From: Triticum aestivum
Taxonomy: Eukaryota > Streptophyta > Magnoliopsida > Poales > Poaceae
Length of the DNA stretch: 64,000 nt
Assembly: GCF_018294505.1 (NCBI RefSeq)
Contig: NC_057801.1
Span: forward strand, 196,740,716-196,804,715
Direction of reading: 5' to 3'
Shown piece after piece: positions 42,001 through 54,890 of the stretch. The notes below the pieces were generated by a model. It saw nothing but the letters and a program-made list of their open reading frames with translations. It made no database searches and was not told the origin of the DNA. Within the stretch, counting starts at the first letter, position 1. Each line of letters begins with the position of its first letter. A program made the position numbers and the translations under genes.

Positions 42001-42649
42001 GCAAGCATGCAACATACTCAGGGTTGTCCCACGTTCCCACGCCCGCCAGGCATGTCAGAGAGTTGTTCCGGCTTCTCCGGATTTCAACAATAAAGATAAG
42101 ACATTTAAAACGGATTTAATGTTTGTCTCTTTGCCTTCTGCTGACTAGGACGCATAGAAGACATTCGACAGTTTCAACAGAATGCATATGATTTGGACAG
42201 ATAGAGTTTAAGATAGGAAGCATAGAGAGGTTAGGGTCCGATCACATTCACTTAGTTCAAAAGATCCAATCTTGAAGACATAGCTATAAGTGAATGCTGT
42301 AGAGGACAGAACACTAGTATATATATATATCAGAAAACAATCAAATCATCATAGTGCAGAAAGTCATGAAGACAAACTGAAACTGAAGACAAACCAAATG
42401 CGAAGTCATTGCATTATAACGCCATGAGTGAAACACTTCAAACAAGGAAAGTTGGTGGTGGCATTACCCACCGTATAGGAAGTATTAGACTCAGACACGT
42501 CGCACAATTATCGTGGCGCTCTGAAGTCAAATTCCATGTTAATATATTCACACTCAGAGTGTAAATCTTCATTGATTGAAGATATAGATTACTTTGTGTG
42601 TTGCACATCTAAGTCATCAACATGCATATGTGTTAGGATGTGTGCCTGG

Positions 42650-43537
42650 TCACAGGACATTAGAGGATTCCAAGATATTTAGCTCACACCGTAACTTGCA
42701 AAACCTTTTCTCATCCAAGGGCTTTGTGAAGATATCTTTCTTCATAACATGATCTCTGAGAAAGTGATGACGAATTTCAATGTGCTTTGTCTTTGAGTGT
42801 TGGACTGGATTATTGGCTATTTTGATGGTACTTTCATTGTCGCAGAAGAGAGGTACTTGTTTCAGATTCATTCCATAGTCCTTGAGAGTTTGCTTCATCC
42901 ATAGAAGCTGAGCACAACAGGATCCAACAGCAATGTATTCAGATTTAGCAGTTGAGAGTGATACACAGTTCTGCTTCTTCGAAGACCAATAGACAAGTGA
43001 TCGACCAAGAAAATGACATGTGCCTGATGTAGACTTGCGATCCACCTTGTCACCAGCATAATCAGCATCCGAGAAACCAACCAAATCAAATTTTGAGCCC
43101 TTGGGATACCATAATCCGAGTGTTGGGGTGTAAGCCAAATATCGAAGAATTCGCTTCACAGCTAAGTGATGCGATTCCTTTGGTGCCGCTTGGAATCGAG
43201 CACACATGCAAACACTAAGCATAATATCTTGCCCAGATGCACATAAATAAAGCAAAGAACCAATCATGGAGCGGTATACCTTTTGATTGAACTCTTTACC
43301 ATTGTCGTCGGGACCAAGATGGTGTTTGGCTGGCATTGGCGTCGTGTAGCCTTTGCAGTCTTCCATTCCAAACTTCTTCAGACAATCTTTGAGGTATTTT
43401 TCTTGAGATATGAAGATGACATTTCTTTGCTGACGAATTTGAAGACCAAGTAAGAACTTCAGCTCACCCATCATGGACATTTGATATTGCTCTTGCATCA
43501 TGTACCCAAACTCATCACTACACTTCTGGTTGTGCAT
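42650..43537 (-). pseudogene. Copia RNase H and end of RT
   Basis: Minus-strand 295-codon frame with the RT thumb (MGELKFLLGLQIRQQ), then copia RNase H: VGFSDADYAGDKVDRKSTSG, KSEYIAVGSCCAQLLW, LFCDNESTIKIANNPV and HIEIRHHFLRDHV. The catalytic acidic residues are present. It is in a different frame from the RT catalytic ORF; the shift lies near 43510. Confidence 0.93.
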
Positions 43538-44523
43538 CCGAAGATTATGTCATCCACATATATTTGGCACACAAACAGTTCACCATCATATGTCTTCGTG
43601 AAGAGAGTGGGATCGAGGGATCCAGGTTTGAAGCCTTTGCTCTTCAGGAAGTCTTTGATTGTATCATACCAGGCATGAGGAGCTTGCTTGAGGCCATATA
43701 GTGCTTTGTTTAGCTTGTACACCATATCAGGATGTTTTGGATCTTGAAAGCCAGGTGGTTGTGCGACATATACTTCTTCTTCAATCTTGCCATTGAGAAA
43801 TGCACTCTTTACATCCATTTGATATAGCAAGATATTGTGATGATTAGCATAGGGTAGCAGTATGCGAATAGCTTCAATCCTAGCAACAGGAGAAAATGTT
43901 TCATCGAAGTCAATTCCTTCAACTTGAGTGTATCCTTGAGCCACAAGACGTGCTTTGTTTCTGACGACTTGACCATGCTCATCTTGCTTGTTTCGATATA
44001 TCCATTTTGTCCGAATAATGTTATGCTTGCGAGGATCAGGTCGCTTGACAAGTTCCGAAACATTATTCAGCTTGAACTGTTGAAGTTCTTCTTGCATGGC
44101 TTGAATCCATTCTGGTTCCATAAAAGCTTCAGCAACTTTCTTGGGTTCTGATATAGACACAAATGAAAAGTGCCCATAGAAGTTTGCTAGCCATGTTGCT
44201 CTTGATCGAGTGAGCGGACCAGGTGCATTGATGCTGTCAATTATCTTCTCTATTTGAACTTCATTTGCAACACGGGGATGAACAGGACGAAGATTTTGCT
44301 CTGGCTGATCATTGTCATCATTGGACGGATTGTCTTCGGTCTGAGTACTGCCTTCAGATTGATTTGGTGCAGAGATGATAAGTTCCTCTTCAGGTTGTGC
44401 TTCAGAGGGCATGATTTCACCAGTTCCCATCAGCTTGATTGCCTCGTTTGAAGGAACTTCATCCAGTGTAGTTGGCAGAATCTCTCTCTGTGAACCATTG
44501 TTTTCATCAAATTTCACATCCAT
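43498..44523 (-). pseudogene. Copia reverse transcriptase
   Basis: Minus-strand frame with the copia RT domain ([87 protein letters not shown]) and catalytic YVDDIIFG. The N-terminal 110 residues are the low-complexity integrase tail. It reads in the same frame as the integrase to its right, separated by a TAA, and loses frame after the active site. Confidence 0.94.
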
Positions 44524-44562
44524 AGTTTCAACAATTTTGTATAGATAAAGGTTGAAGACTCT

Positions 44563-45333
44563 TTAGGAGTGTGAATCCTTTCCATAGCCAAGCATGAAGC
44601 CTTCGTGAGCCTTAGGTGCAAATTTTGACTTGTGATGGGGATCCTTTATCCAGCATCTTGCTCCAAATACTCTAAAGTAACTGACGTTTGGCTTCTTGCC
44701 AGTAAGTAGCTCATATGATGTTTTGTTCAGAAGCTTATGAATGTATACACGGTTGATGATGTGACATGCTGTATCAATAGCTTCAGGCCAGAACTTTCTT
44801 GGTGTCTTGTACTCATCTAGCATTGTTCGAGCCATCTCAATGAGGGTTCTGTTTTTGCGCTCAACAATGCCGTTTTGCTGAGGTGTGTATGGAGCAGAGA
44901 ACTCATGAGTGATTCCCATTGTATCCAGATACAGATCAAGTCCAGTGTTCTTGAATTCAGTGCCATTGTCACTTCTGATGTGCTTTATCTTCACGCCATA
45001 ATTGTTCATTGCTCGATTTGCAAAGCGCCTGAAGACATCTTGCACTTCAGTATTGTACAAAATTATATGAACCCATGTGTATCTTGAGTAGTCATCAACA
45101 ATGACGAAGCCATAGAGACAGGCAGTTGTTGTGAGGGTGGAGTAGTGAGTAGGTCCAAATAAGTCCATGTGTGACAGCTCGAAAGGTTGAGATGTTATGA
45201 TTGTCTTCGAGGGATGCTTTGCCCTTGTCATCTTTCCAGCTTCACAGGCACCACACAGATGATCTTTCTTGAACTTGACATCCTCTATGCCAATGACATG
45301 CTTCTTCTTGACAAGTGAGTGTAAGTTTCTCAT
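44563..45333 (-). pseudogene. Copia integrase
   Basis: Minus-strand frame with a GAG-pre-integrase remnant (CGACEAGKMTRAKH) and a DDE core: HMDLFGPTHYST and VIVDDYSRYTW, then IRSDNGTEFKNTG and NGIVERKNRTLIEMAR. The copia C-terminal motif follows (YELLTGKKPNVSYFRVFG). The catalytic residues are conserved. A TGA between 45352 and 45333 separates it from the protease segment in the same frame, and a TAA follows at about 44561. Confidence 0.94.
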
Positions 45334-45351
45334 GCCAGCATGTCCCAGCCT

Positions 45352-45750
45352 TCAATGCCAGAGCCAGCATTCTGAAGCTTTTGTGAGAAGACATACGGCA
45401 AGCTGTGGACCTGCTGAGAAATCTACCATGTATAGATCATCTTTTCGATACCCTTCAAAGACTAGAGGTTTGTCAGATTCCATTAGTACAAGGGAACGAT
45501 ATTTGCCAAATATCACAATCATGTTCAAGTCACAAAGCATTGAGACAAACATTAAGTTGAAACCAAGGGATTCAACATGCATCACTTTATCCATGTGTTG
45601 ATTCTTTGAGATTGCAACTCTACCTAGACCCAATACCTTGCTTTTACCAGTGTTAGCAAACATAATGTGACTCTTGTCGGATGGACGTAAGGTTGAGTCC
45701 ATGAGAAGACTTCGATCACCAGTCAGATGATTTGTGCATCCACTGTCCAT
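45352..45750 (-). pseudogene. Copia aspartic protease and pre-integrase segment
   Basis: Minus-strand 132-codon frame starting at the protease active site (MDSGCTNHLTGD), followed by the flap region (KVLGLGRVAIS) and the start of the pre-integrase domain (YMVDFSAGP). The frame continues to the integrase after a TGA. Between this and gag (45751-46018) about 270 bp hold no ORF of note. Confidence 0.9.
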
Positions 45751-46018
45751 AATCCATTCTAAAGCTTTTGGTGATGTACCCTACAATGCAGTTAGGAGGA
45801 TGGGCTTCACAAAAGTGTTGTGAAGCATATGCATTTGACACATATAGGGACAGTCACAGCTTATAACAAAGTTAGGACATAGTATGACTGATAAGAAATT
45901 CAGAAGTGAAGCATATAGAATGATATTATATCGTGCGTCCTTAATGAGTTTTAGGTCCCCAGCAATAGTATCGGACGCCATTGATTGCTGGCTGGAGACC
46001 GTTTTCTGCAAAAGAGAG

Positions 46019-48533
46019 TTAGTTCTTCTTTGCCACGCACATCTTCAGTGGGGGTTTAGAAGCAATGAGTCTAAGTGCAGCATCTGAGAATTTCGGCTTT
46101 GCAGCCCTAGCAAATAGCCTTTCAGGAGATGAATGATACTCATATGAATAAGCAGAAAAGTTCTTAGTCCTATGAACATAGCGGTTCGCAGATACACGCT
46201 CATATTCATAAGTCTGAGCATGATTTCCCTGCAAAACATTGGCGTTAGGGTGACTCATGTGAGTCCTGTATCTGTATGAAGCCTTTGGGCCACATGAAGC
46301 CATAGGTCTGGGGTTTGTCTTCTTCCTTGGTGGTGTCATGATGACATTCACAGGAAGATTCTCAATGTACTGCTTGGGTACCCAGATCTTCTTCATAGGT
46401 GGTCCATTCCTGCAGTTAGTACCAATGTACCTGGAAAACACTTCACCATTCTGATTTTTGAACAGCTTATAGTTTGCATCAAAGGATTCATCAATGATAA
46501 TAGGATTAGCACAGGTAAAGCCAGATAAGGTGGATGGATCTACTGAAGGTTCCTTTGCAGCAACCCATGTGGTTTTGGGGTACTGCTCAGGCTTCCAGTA
46601 CGAGCCATCAACATTGATCTTCCTTTCGAACCCAACACCCTCTTTCCAAGGGTTTCGGTTCAGAATCTGCTTTTTGAGGACATCGCAGAGAGTCTGATGT
46701 CCCTTCAAACTTTTGTACATCCCTGTTTCAAGCAATGTCTTCAACATAGCATTTTCATTAGCAACAGCAGTGGTATCCTCCGCAGAGGGGTTAGTGACCA
46801 CATCAGTAGGTGAAGACAATGAAACAGTAGCAGCAGTGGAACATTCAGCAACAGATGTAGCATTATCACGCTCAATGCATTTTAGACATGGTGGTTCAAA
46901 TCCTTGCTGAGCGGAACTGATCTGTTGGGCGCGAAGTGACTCATTCACCTTTTGAAGATCTTCATGAGCCACTCTCAATTTCTCAAGCTCTTGTTTCCTT
47001 TGAAGATAATCATAGGAAAGCCTTTCATAAGTAGTTGAGAGCGATTCATGATGACCTTCAAGTTCTTGGTACTTAGCATGAAGATTTTTTATGTCATCAA
47101 CTAAGGATTGTGAACGTGTCATTTCAGCATGCAATAGGTCATCGCTTTTGTCTAACAATTTTTGAGTATATTCCATAGCCTTTTGTTGTTCAGTTGCAAT
47201 TTTAGCAAGTGTTTTGTAGCTGGGTTTGGATTCACAATCAGAGTCATCTTCACTTGAAGTTTGAAAGTAAGCATTGCGTGATTTTACCTTGGCACCACGT
47301 GCCATGAAGCAGTAGGTGGGAGTAGGATCGTCTTCATCATTAGCTTTAGCGTTAGTGTGGAAGTCATTGTCTTCAGTGTTGAAGATGGACTTGGCAACAT
47401 AGGCTGTGGCTAGAGCCAGACTTGAAACGCCAGGGTCAGACTCCACCTCCACCTCCTCCGAAGCCGACTCCTCCTTTGAATCCATTTCCTTGCCAACAAA
47501 AGCACGAGCCTTGCCCGATGAGCTTTTCTTGTATGATGAAGACTTGGAAAAAGACTTAGAAGACTCTGAGGATTTCTTCTGCTTCTTGTCGTCGGAATCA
47601 TATTCTTGCTTTTCTTCTTCTTCTTCTCATTGTCCCACTGTGGACACTCAGATATGTGGTGACCAGGTTCTTGCACTTGTGGCAAGTTCTCTTCTTGTGA
47701 TCATGTGTGGAAGCTTCATCATTCCTTGAGCTAGATCATGAAGACTTTCTGAAGCTTTTCTTCTTTGTGAATTTCTGGAACTACTTCACAAGCATAGCAA
47801 GTTCCCTTCCAATATCTTTAGGATCTTCAGAACTGCAGTCAGATTCTTCTTCAGATGAGGAAGCAACTTTCGCCTTCAAAGCACGAGTCCGACCATAGTT
47901 TGGGCCATAGATATCTCTTTTCTCAGATAGCTGGAACTCATGTGTGTTGAGCCTCTCAAGTATATGAGATGGATCGAGTGTCTTGAAGTCAGAACGTTCT
48001 TGTATCATGAGGGCAAGGGTGTCAAAGGAGCTATCAAGTGATCTCAGCAGTGTCTTGACTATTTCATGCTTGGTAATCTCAGTTGCGCCAAGAGCTTGAA
48101 GTTCATTTGTGATATCAGTGAGGCGATCAAACGTGAGCTGGACATTTTCATTGTCGTTTCTCTTAAAGCAGTTGAAGAGGTTGCGAAGAACACTGATTCT
48201 TTGATCTCTCTAGGTTGAGACGTCTTCGTTGACCTTGAATAGCCAGTCCTAGACTAGCTTCAACGTTTCCAGAGCACTCACACGGCCATACTATCCTTTG
48301 GTCAGATGACTACAGATGATGTTCTTTGCAGTAGAGTCCCGTTGAATGAACTTCTTGACATCAGTGGGGGTGACACCTTCACCAGTTTTGGGAACGCCAT
48401 TCTTGACGACATACCAGAGGTCGACATCAATGGATTCAAGATGCATGCGCATCTTATTCTTCCAGTAGGGATATTCAGCTCCATCGAACACGGGGCAAGC
48501 AGCGGAGACCTTGATTATCCCTGCGGTCGACAT
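46019..48533 (-). pseudogene. Copia gag, fragmented
   Basis: Several minus-strand frames. At 48533-48291 the start (MSTAGIIKVSAACPVFDG, then YPYWKNKMRMHLESIDV) is a DUF4219-type gag N-terminus. At 48290-47781 a UBN2-type gag domain contains at least two stops, then FKTLDPSHILERLNTHEF. Around 47640-47700 the CCHC zinc knuckle is split by a frameshift: CHKCK lies in one frame and EPGHHISECPQW in another. At 47485-46019 a 488-codon frame holds an acidic region, a long coiled coil (HESLSTTYERLSYDYLQRK) and a basic C-terminus. Capsid-forming function is lost in this copy. Confidence 0.88.
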
Positions 48534-48584
48534 AGCTGAAACTCCAGGTGGTTAAACCGAATCACATAGAACAAGGGAGTACCT

Positions 48585-48598
48585 GGCTCTGATACCAA
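48585..48598 (-). promoter_or_regulatory. Copia primer-binding site (initiator Met tRNA type)
   Basis: Minus strand reads TTGGTATCAGAGCC one base after the 5' LTR end, complementary to the 3' end of plant initiator methionine tRNA. Confidence 0.93.
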
Positions 48599-48599
48599 T

Positions 48600-49935
48600 T
48601 GAAAGTGCTAGTATCGACTAGAGGGGGGGGGGGGTGAATAGGCGATTTTTATGAAAGTCTTCAAAACTTTGAGGTTTCGAAGACAAATAATCGAAATAAC
48701 CTAATTGATATGCAGCGGAAGATAAACTAACCTAAACAAGCCATAGTCAAGTATGTAATGATGTGAAAGTACATGACTAATAGCAGTTAGGTAGTAAGGA
48801 TCAAGATGGAAGATAGTGTGAAGCCAATCAACAATAGTAGTAAAGCAATGAAGTCAAACAGATACACAGATAGGCAATGACTTCACGAAGACAAACTAAA
48901 GTAAGGATGGGAAGGGATAGAACCAGTTTCTTGTTGAAGACATAGGATTTGTTGGACCAGTTCTAGTTGCTGTGACAACTGTACGTCTGGTTAGGGAGGC
49001 TGATATTTAACTCAGAAGACCGTGTCTTCACCTTATTCCCCTTGAGCTAAGGACACCCAGTCCTCGCCCAATCACTCTGGTATGTCTTCAAGGGAGACTT
49101 CCAAACCTTCACAGACTTTGTTCACCAGCAATCCACAATGACTCTTGGATGCTCAGAACGCGACGCCTAATCGGCTGGAGGATTCATAGTCCTCAAGTGT
49201 AATAAGTCTTCAGGTCACACAGACAGAAAGACTTAAGTGATGCCTAACACTCTTTGGCTCTAGGTGTTTGGGCTTTGTCCTCGGAAGGATTTCTCTCTCT
49301 CAAACGCTTCGAGGTGGGTTGCTCTCAAATGACAAAAGCCATGCACAAACTCTGAGAAGCCACCAATTTATGGTGTAGGGGGTGGGCTATTTACAGCCAC
49401 TATGCAACCCGACCTGATTTGTCCAAAATGACCCTGGGTCACTAAGGAACTGACACGTGTTCCAACGGTCAGATTTCAAACACACGCGACAACTTTACTT
49501 GGGCTACAAGCAAAGCTGACTCATCCAGCTCTGGATAAGATTTGCTCTCATTGTCTTCGCTCGAAGACATAGGATTTGAGTTGAGCATCACTTTAGTCAC
49601 TCTGACTTAGTTCAGTTGGGCCCCACTTAACAGTACGGTGGTTCCTATGACTCAACAAGGAAGAAAAAGAAACAGCGAAGCCACACAATCTTCGCGCTCC
49701 AAAGTCTTCACACAATGTCTTCTCATGTCATAATCTTCAATATGAATATCTTCTCATACCACCATTGTCTTCAATGTCTTCATACATTTTTAGGGGTCAT
49801 CTCCGGTAGGTAAATCGAATCAATGAGTGACATTACCTGTGTTATCCTGCAATTCTCACAAACGCATCAGTCCCTCAACCAACTTTGTCGTCAATACTCC
49901 AAAACCAACTAGGGGTGGTACTAGATGCACTTACA
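48600..49935 (-). repeat. Copia 5' LTR
   Basis: 1336 bp, same termini as the 3' LTR. The TATA region (49388-49397) reads CTGTAAATAG on the minus strand, one transition away from the box in the 3' LTR. The G-run near the PBS-side end is about five bases longer than in the 3' LTR. Confidence 0.94.
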
Positions 49936-51110
49936 GGAGTACAGGTAAAGCATCACAAAACATGAACACTGAGCTATCTCCATAAATCAATAGATCATGC
50001 TCAAAAGGACATGGCAAGATTGCAAATAATAACAGTTTACCGACTTAGCAGAAATAACATCAAGTTGCAATGTTAAGAGCTATTAAACAACATGTTACAG
50101 GAACTTAACATTGCAAAAAAAAGGCATGGCGTGCTAATACTAAATATAAATAACAAAACTCTCTTACTGAACTAATTCCAAAGATCAACATAAAAGATGG
50201 TAGCATCCATGCAAACCTGGCAAGTGATATGATAGATTCAGACATGGCAGGAGTAACAATAAGTAGGCATGTTGGTGAGCTTGTACCACTCACCACAGAG
50301 AAATACATGGCATGACAAGGTGACCAACAGTAATCGGACATATTTATCAAGCCAAACATGGCAAGAGCAAGTTCATAGGGTGCATGGATCACTAGCAAAG
50401 CTCATGGCAAAACTGAACTTAATGTTAACAGGCTGACAGCAATATTATTTAGCAATTTGAGAGCAAGATTTCAACAAGCTACAGCAGGCTATAAATGCAA
50501 CCAGGGGCATGCATAGAGAGGGCATGACATGTATAACAAAACATCCTTAGGGAATATCTCCAGATTATGCATAGAATGACTTGTAGCAGCAGGTATACAT
50601 AGTATCATGATATAGCAGATTTAGCCTAGCAAAACAGCAACATCAAGAACCCTACTTCATGAGCTCGATGCACTCACTACACGACTCAAATAATACATGG
50701 ATTTCACCACTGGAAAAATATCATGATGTATCTCAAAACTCATGTAGACATCAAGCTCATAGGATGGACACACAATGTTAAAAAAAACATGCGCACAAAA
50801 TGTTAAAAAAACTGGGACTTGGAAGATTTTCACCTCCGGATCTAGGGTTGACCCGACGCAGATTTCGCGGCCGAAGTTGGACGGGGGGAGACTCCGGCGG
50901 GGCGGAGCGCGAGGAAGCTGCTCCGGTGAGCTCCCATGGCGGCATGGGAGGTTTGGCGATGGCGGCCGACGGAGAGGAGCTGTGGGGCTCCTGCTCTGGT
51001 GAGGGAGGCGGCACCGGGCGGCGAGGTCGAGGCGGCGGCGTGGGGTCGCGCCGGCGACGTGGAGGCGAGGCGGCAGGGCACCGGCGAAGGGCGGCGGAGC
51101 TCGGGGGCGC

Positions 51111-51672
51111 NNNNNNNNNNNNNNNNNNNNNNNNNNNNNNNNNNNNNNNNNNNNNNNNNNNNNNNNNNNNNNNNNNNNNNNNNNNNNNNNNNNNNNNNNN
51201 NNNNNNNNNNNNNNNNNNNNNNNNNNNNNNNNNNNNNNNNNNNNNNNNNNNNNNNNNNNNNNNNNNNNNNNNNNNNNNNNNNNNNNNNNNNNNNNNNNNN
51301 NNNNNNNNNNNNNNNNNNNNNNNNNNNNNNNNNNNNNNNNNNNNNNNNNNNNNNNNNNNNNNNNNNNNNNNNNNNNNNNNNNNNNNNNNNNNNNNNNNNN
51401 NNNNNNNNNNNNNNNNNNNNNNNNNNNNNNNNNNNNNNNNNNNNNNNNNNNNNNNNNNNNNNNNNNNNNNNNNNNNNNNNNNNNNNNNNNNNNNNNNNNN
51501 NNNNNNNNNNNNNNNNNNNNNNNNNNNNNNNNNNNNNNNNNNNNNNNNNNNNNNNNNNNNNNNNNNNNNNNNNNNNNNNNNNNNNNNNNNNNNNNNNNNN
51601 NNNNNNNNNNNNNNNNNNNNNNNNNNNNNNNNNNNNNNNNNNNNNNNNNNNNNNNNNNNNNNNNNNNNNNNN
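51111..51672. other. Assembly gap (562 N)
   Basis: Lies in the GC-rich leader part of the LARD 3' LTR. In the 5' LTR the same flanks (CTCGGGGG..GC and GGATGGGCCG) are only about 50-60 bp apart (about 58692-58736), so the real missing sequence is probably far shorter than the N-run. All ORFs that cross this gap are unreliable. Confidence 0.9.
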
Positions 51673-54300
51673 GGATGGGCCGTTAGGGCCTGGCGCGCGC
51701 CGAGCGGGCCGACGACAGCGGGGACGCACGGTGGCGGCGCGCGGGACAGGTGGCGCGAGGCCATTGGCTGCGGGCGGTGGCGATTTTGTCCGGTGGCGGC
51801 GGAGGGCGATTTTTATGGTTTGATCCAGAATTTTCGGGGGAGAAGACATATATATAGGTAAAGGGAGCAAGGAGAGTCCAAATGAGGTGCGACTTTCGCC
51901 CACACGATCGTGATCGAACGACCGAGAGCATGGAGGGTGTTTGGATGGGCTAGTGGGCTGTGGTGAAGGGGTGCTGGGCTGCAAAGAGAATGGGGTCTCG
52001 GGCTACGCGTTAACCGTTGGAGCATCAAACGACCTCCAAATGCGACGAAAATTGATAGGCGGTCTATCTACTCTGAAACAACACCGCACGCCAAGTTTCA
52101 TCCCATTCCGAGAACATTTTTCCCCCACTCACGAAACAAGGTCTGAGAGGTGTGACGGGTGTGTGCGAGTGTGGTCTAGACTCCGAACGGACAGCGGAGA
52201 GAACCGAGGGAACCCGAACGGATGCAAGTTTTGAAAACCATCAGGATGCAATGCAGATGAAATGCAAATGATGACATGGCAAAAATGCAACACGCAAGCA
52301 AATGACATGGCAACAACGACGAATAGCTGGAAGACACCTGGCGCATCGGATCCGGGGTATTACAACACTCCTCCACTAATAAGAGATCTCGTCCCGAGAT
52401 CTTAGGACCGAGACGGAAGGGAAAAGGGATGATGTGAAACAAAAACTCAAGAGAAGAAGCAAAGAATCAAGAGCACTCGAGAAGAAGAGAGGAACGACGA
52501 GAATGACGAGAATCGAAAGCTCACGGAATCAGATAGACTATGAAACCACTCCGGTTAGAACGAGATAAGAAACGAATAATACTGAAAGGATTTAGGCAGC
52601 ACTCCAGCTGAAACATGGAGGAATAGAACACGAGCTTTAGAGGATGGAATGATACTTGATAAAGAGATGACACAAAACCTCCGGAAAGAATTGAAAGAGT
52701 TGAATGAAAAGAACGGAGAAGAAAATGACAACTTCTGCCACGAATGAAATTGAAAGCATCTTTAGAAGGAAGATTTAAACGGAGTTGTTGAGAAAATCAA
52801 CAACGAAAAGAATAAGCTTGTTGTGGTCTTATAGGTAACATCTCAAGATCATAAGGTGATAATCAGCCACAAACGGGAATGATTGGATAGCTTAGAAGAA
52901 CGAAGAAATGCAAAACTCCACTTCAAAAGAATACAGAGATTTAATTGCACTTCGAAAAGCAAGAAGGAAAGATACTTGAATTTCTCCAACAAAGTCTTGA
53001 TGAACTCTTGAAGAATGAATTAAATCATGAAGAACCACCATGAAGAACTCCAGTGACAAAAGGATAATGAGATCGAATGAAGAATGAAAGAATAAGATTA
53101 AAGCTTGTGATGATTTAGATGGAGGTTCCGACGAAATGACCGAGGAAATTTGAACTCCGGAAAATAAAAGATGAAAACACTTGGACCTAGAATTTATTCC
53201 TCAAGAACAAACTCGAAGGAAGGGATTACTCGCTTGGATGACATAAGAAAAAGATTTATTATATGCTTATCCTTCATCAAATTAAACTGATGACAAGCAA
53301 TGGATTTTCCATACTACTTATTTCTCTTGCAAAGGCTTGAGGAGTGACATAACGCAAACCTGAGAAGGTCTTCATGAACCACCGGTAGGATTGAAAAGAA
53401 CGAATGAATTAATATGATAATCAAGGAAAAAGGATCTTGAACGAACCACCATAAGAATTCCAAAAAGACTGATGAAAGAGAATGAATCACCGGGAAGAAA
53501 TTAGAAGAACCAATATGATAGAGGGGATTTAGATGCAGGAGAACAAAGAGATCATGAGCTGATTAAATAACACTTGAATGAAGCACCGAGATAATTGGAT
53601 GACAGTAGCTGGAATGTGAGGACGAAGAATTCTTCTGGAATGATGGCCTCCGGTGAAAAGAAACAGAAATCAACTCCGAAATACACCGGATGGTTGAGAA
53701 AAAAGTATCTGACAAATTGAATAATTCGCGAGGATGACATGAAGCTAGAACCACGAAACTTTGAGAGAATGTACAAGATTTAGAGGAAAAACTGTTCTTC
53801 GGTCTTCAAATGACGACGGGAAACACCACCAAAATTACTGAGATACTTCGGTAGAATGAAAAAGAGGAAGGGTTGAACCAAAGATGACAAGAATTTGAAA
53901 GCGATCTTGGAGATGGCATCTGACTGATGAAATTCATTCTTACGTCAAACTCCGAAAAGAATTTGAGAATAGCTCCGGGAAGTTAGAAGAGTCTGTTAAG
54001 ATCTTGGAAAAGACCTGTGTGTTAGGGCCCACTTAAGAGAAAAAGACCATTGGAAAGGGATGTTGAACAGATAGATGATGCACCGGAACAATTAAAATAT
54101 TTGAATGAGGTGACAACCTCGCATTAATTAGAACACAGGCGAATCTCCTGAGATGTCTTCCAAACTCCGGAATGATTGAATGGCGAGAGGCAAACGAGCA
54201 AGGGGAACACTTGATCCAAGGAAAAGAATATGATCAACCCGAAAAAACCTTGAATTGAATCCACCGGAAAAGAGATGAAGAATTTCAAACACAAGAGAAT

Positions 54301-54575
54301 TCACCGGTTGAAACAATTGACGAAAGACTGAAGAGGCTCCACACGAATGAAATTGATACTCGAAACAGACTCAGGCTCCGGGAAGAAGAGGGCGGGAGGG
54401 CGGGAAAACAAAGGCAACATGGAAGGGGGAACCGACGAATATCTTGAAGCGAAAACACCGGTTGAAATCATTGAGGAAAGAAAGCAAAGACTTCGCACGA
54501 GTAGGATGGATACTCGATTACGGACTCCGGCTCCAAGAAGAAAAAGGGGAGGGCGGGTGGGAAAAGAAAACAACT
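54301..54575. repeat. ~115-bp imperfect direct repeat in the LARD leader
   Basis: Both units begin CACCGGTTGAAA and end in GGGCGGG..GGAAAA..AAC after a GATACTCGA block. They lie about 300-600 bp downstream (sense) of the PBS. Confidence 0.8.
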
Positions 54576-54876
54576 GAGGATTGAACTTGGCAAAGAACAA
54601 GAGGCTCGAGTCAACTTGACGATAAATGCACCGGATAGAAAGAGCTGAGGAACAACGATCGAAAAACCAACTGCGTGATCCTAAAGAAAATTTGAAAAGG
54701 GAAGAGGAGTAATTCAAAACACCTACGTCAAGATTCCTGACCAGTGCGACGAAGAGGCTGAGGAGTAAAAGGAATTCCGACTCTCCGATATAACTAGACT
54801 CCGAAAATAGTTTTCTTCTAGACTCGACAACGGCCAAACTACACGATCAATCATGGCGGCTCCTATGGTCGGTCGA

Positions 54877-54890
54877 GGCTCTGATACCAA
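54877..54890 (-). promoter_or_regulatory. LARD primer-binding site (initiator Met tRNA type)
   Basis: TTGGTATCAGAGCC on the minus strand, two bases after the 5' LTR end. It is the same primer site as in the copia element nested in this LARD. Confidence 0.93.

Larger units (their letters stand above)
35107..49935 (-). mobile_element. Sirevirus-like (Maximus-type) copia retrotransposon
   Basis: 14.8 kb on the minus strand: 5' LTR 48600-49935, PBS 48585-48598, gag 48533-46019, pol 45750-42650, accessory module 41355-36969, duplicated PPTs, 3' LTR 35107-36437. Flanks read gaagt (35102-35106) and ggagt (49936-49940), a TSD with one mismatch. Order PR-INT-RT-RH is typical of Ty1/copia. The large size, an extra coding region after pol and repeated AAAAGGGGGAGA tracts fit Sireviruses; the family name is from memory. 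Many stops and frameshifts make it non-functional. Confidence 0.92.
25454..52367 (-). repeat. LARD 3' LTR, in three pieces
   Basis: Pieces are 25454-25468, 32726-35106 and 49936-52367, colinear with the 5' LTR at 54893-59438. Left end TGTCATGCCCAATAT, right end complement TGTTGTAATACCCCGG. Compared with the 5' LTR it lacks about 215 bp (opposite roughly 58022-58235) and about 130 bp in the GC-rich leader, and contains two N-runs. A TATA-like TATATATA is at 51847-51858. No gene is supported in the pieces. Confidence 0.9.

Noticed and set aside
50778..51984. Several ORFs of 300-380 codons on both strands
   Set aside because: They cross the 562-N gap and exist only because N codons read through.
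48585..54890. tRNA genes suggested by the TTGGTATCAGAGCC motifs
   Set aside because: These are primer-binding sites next to LTRs; no tRNA cloverleaf was seen anywhere in the window.
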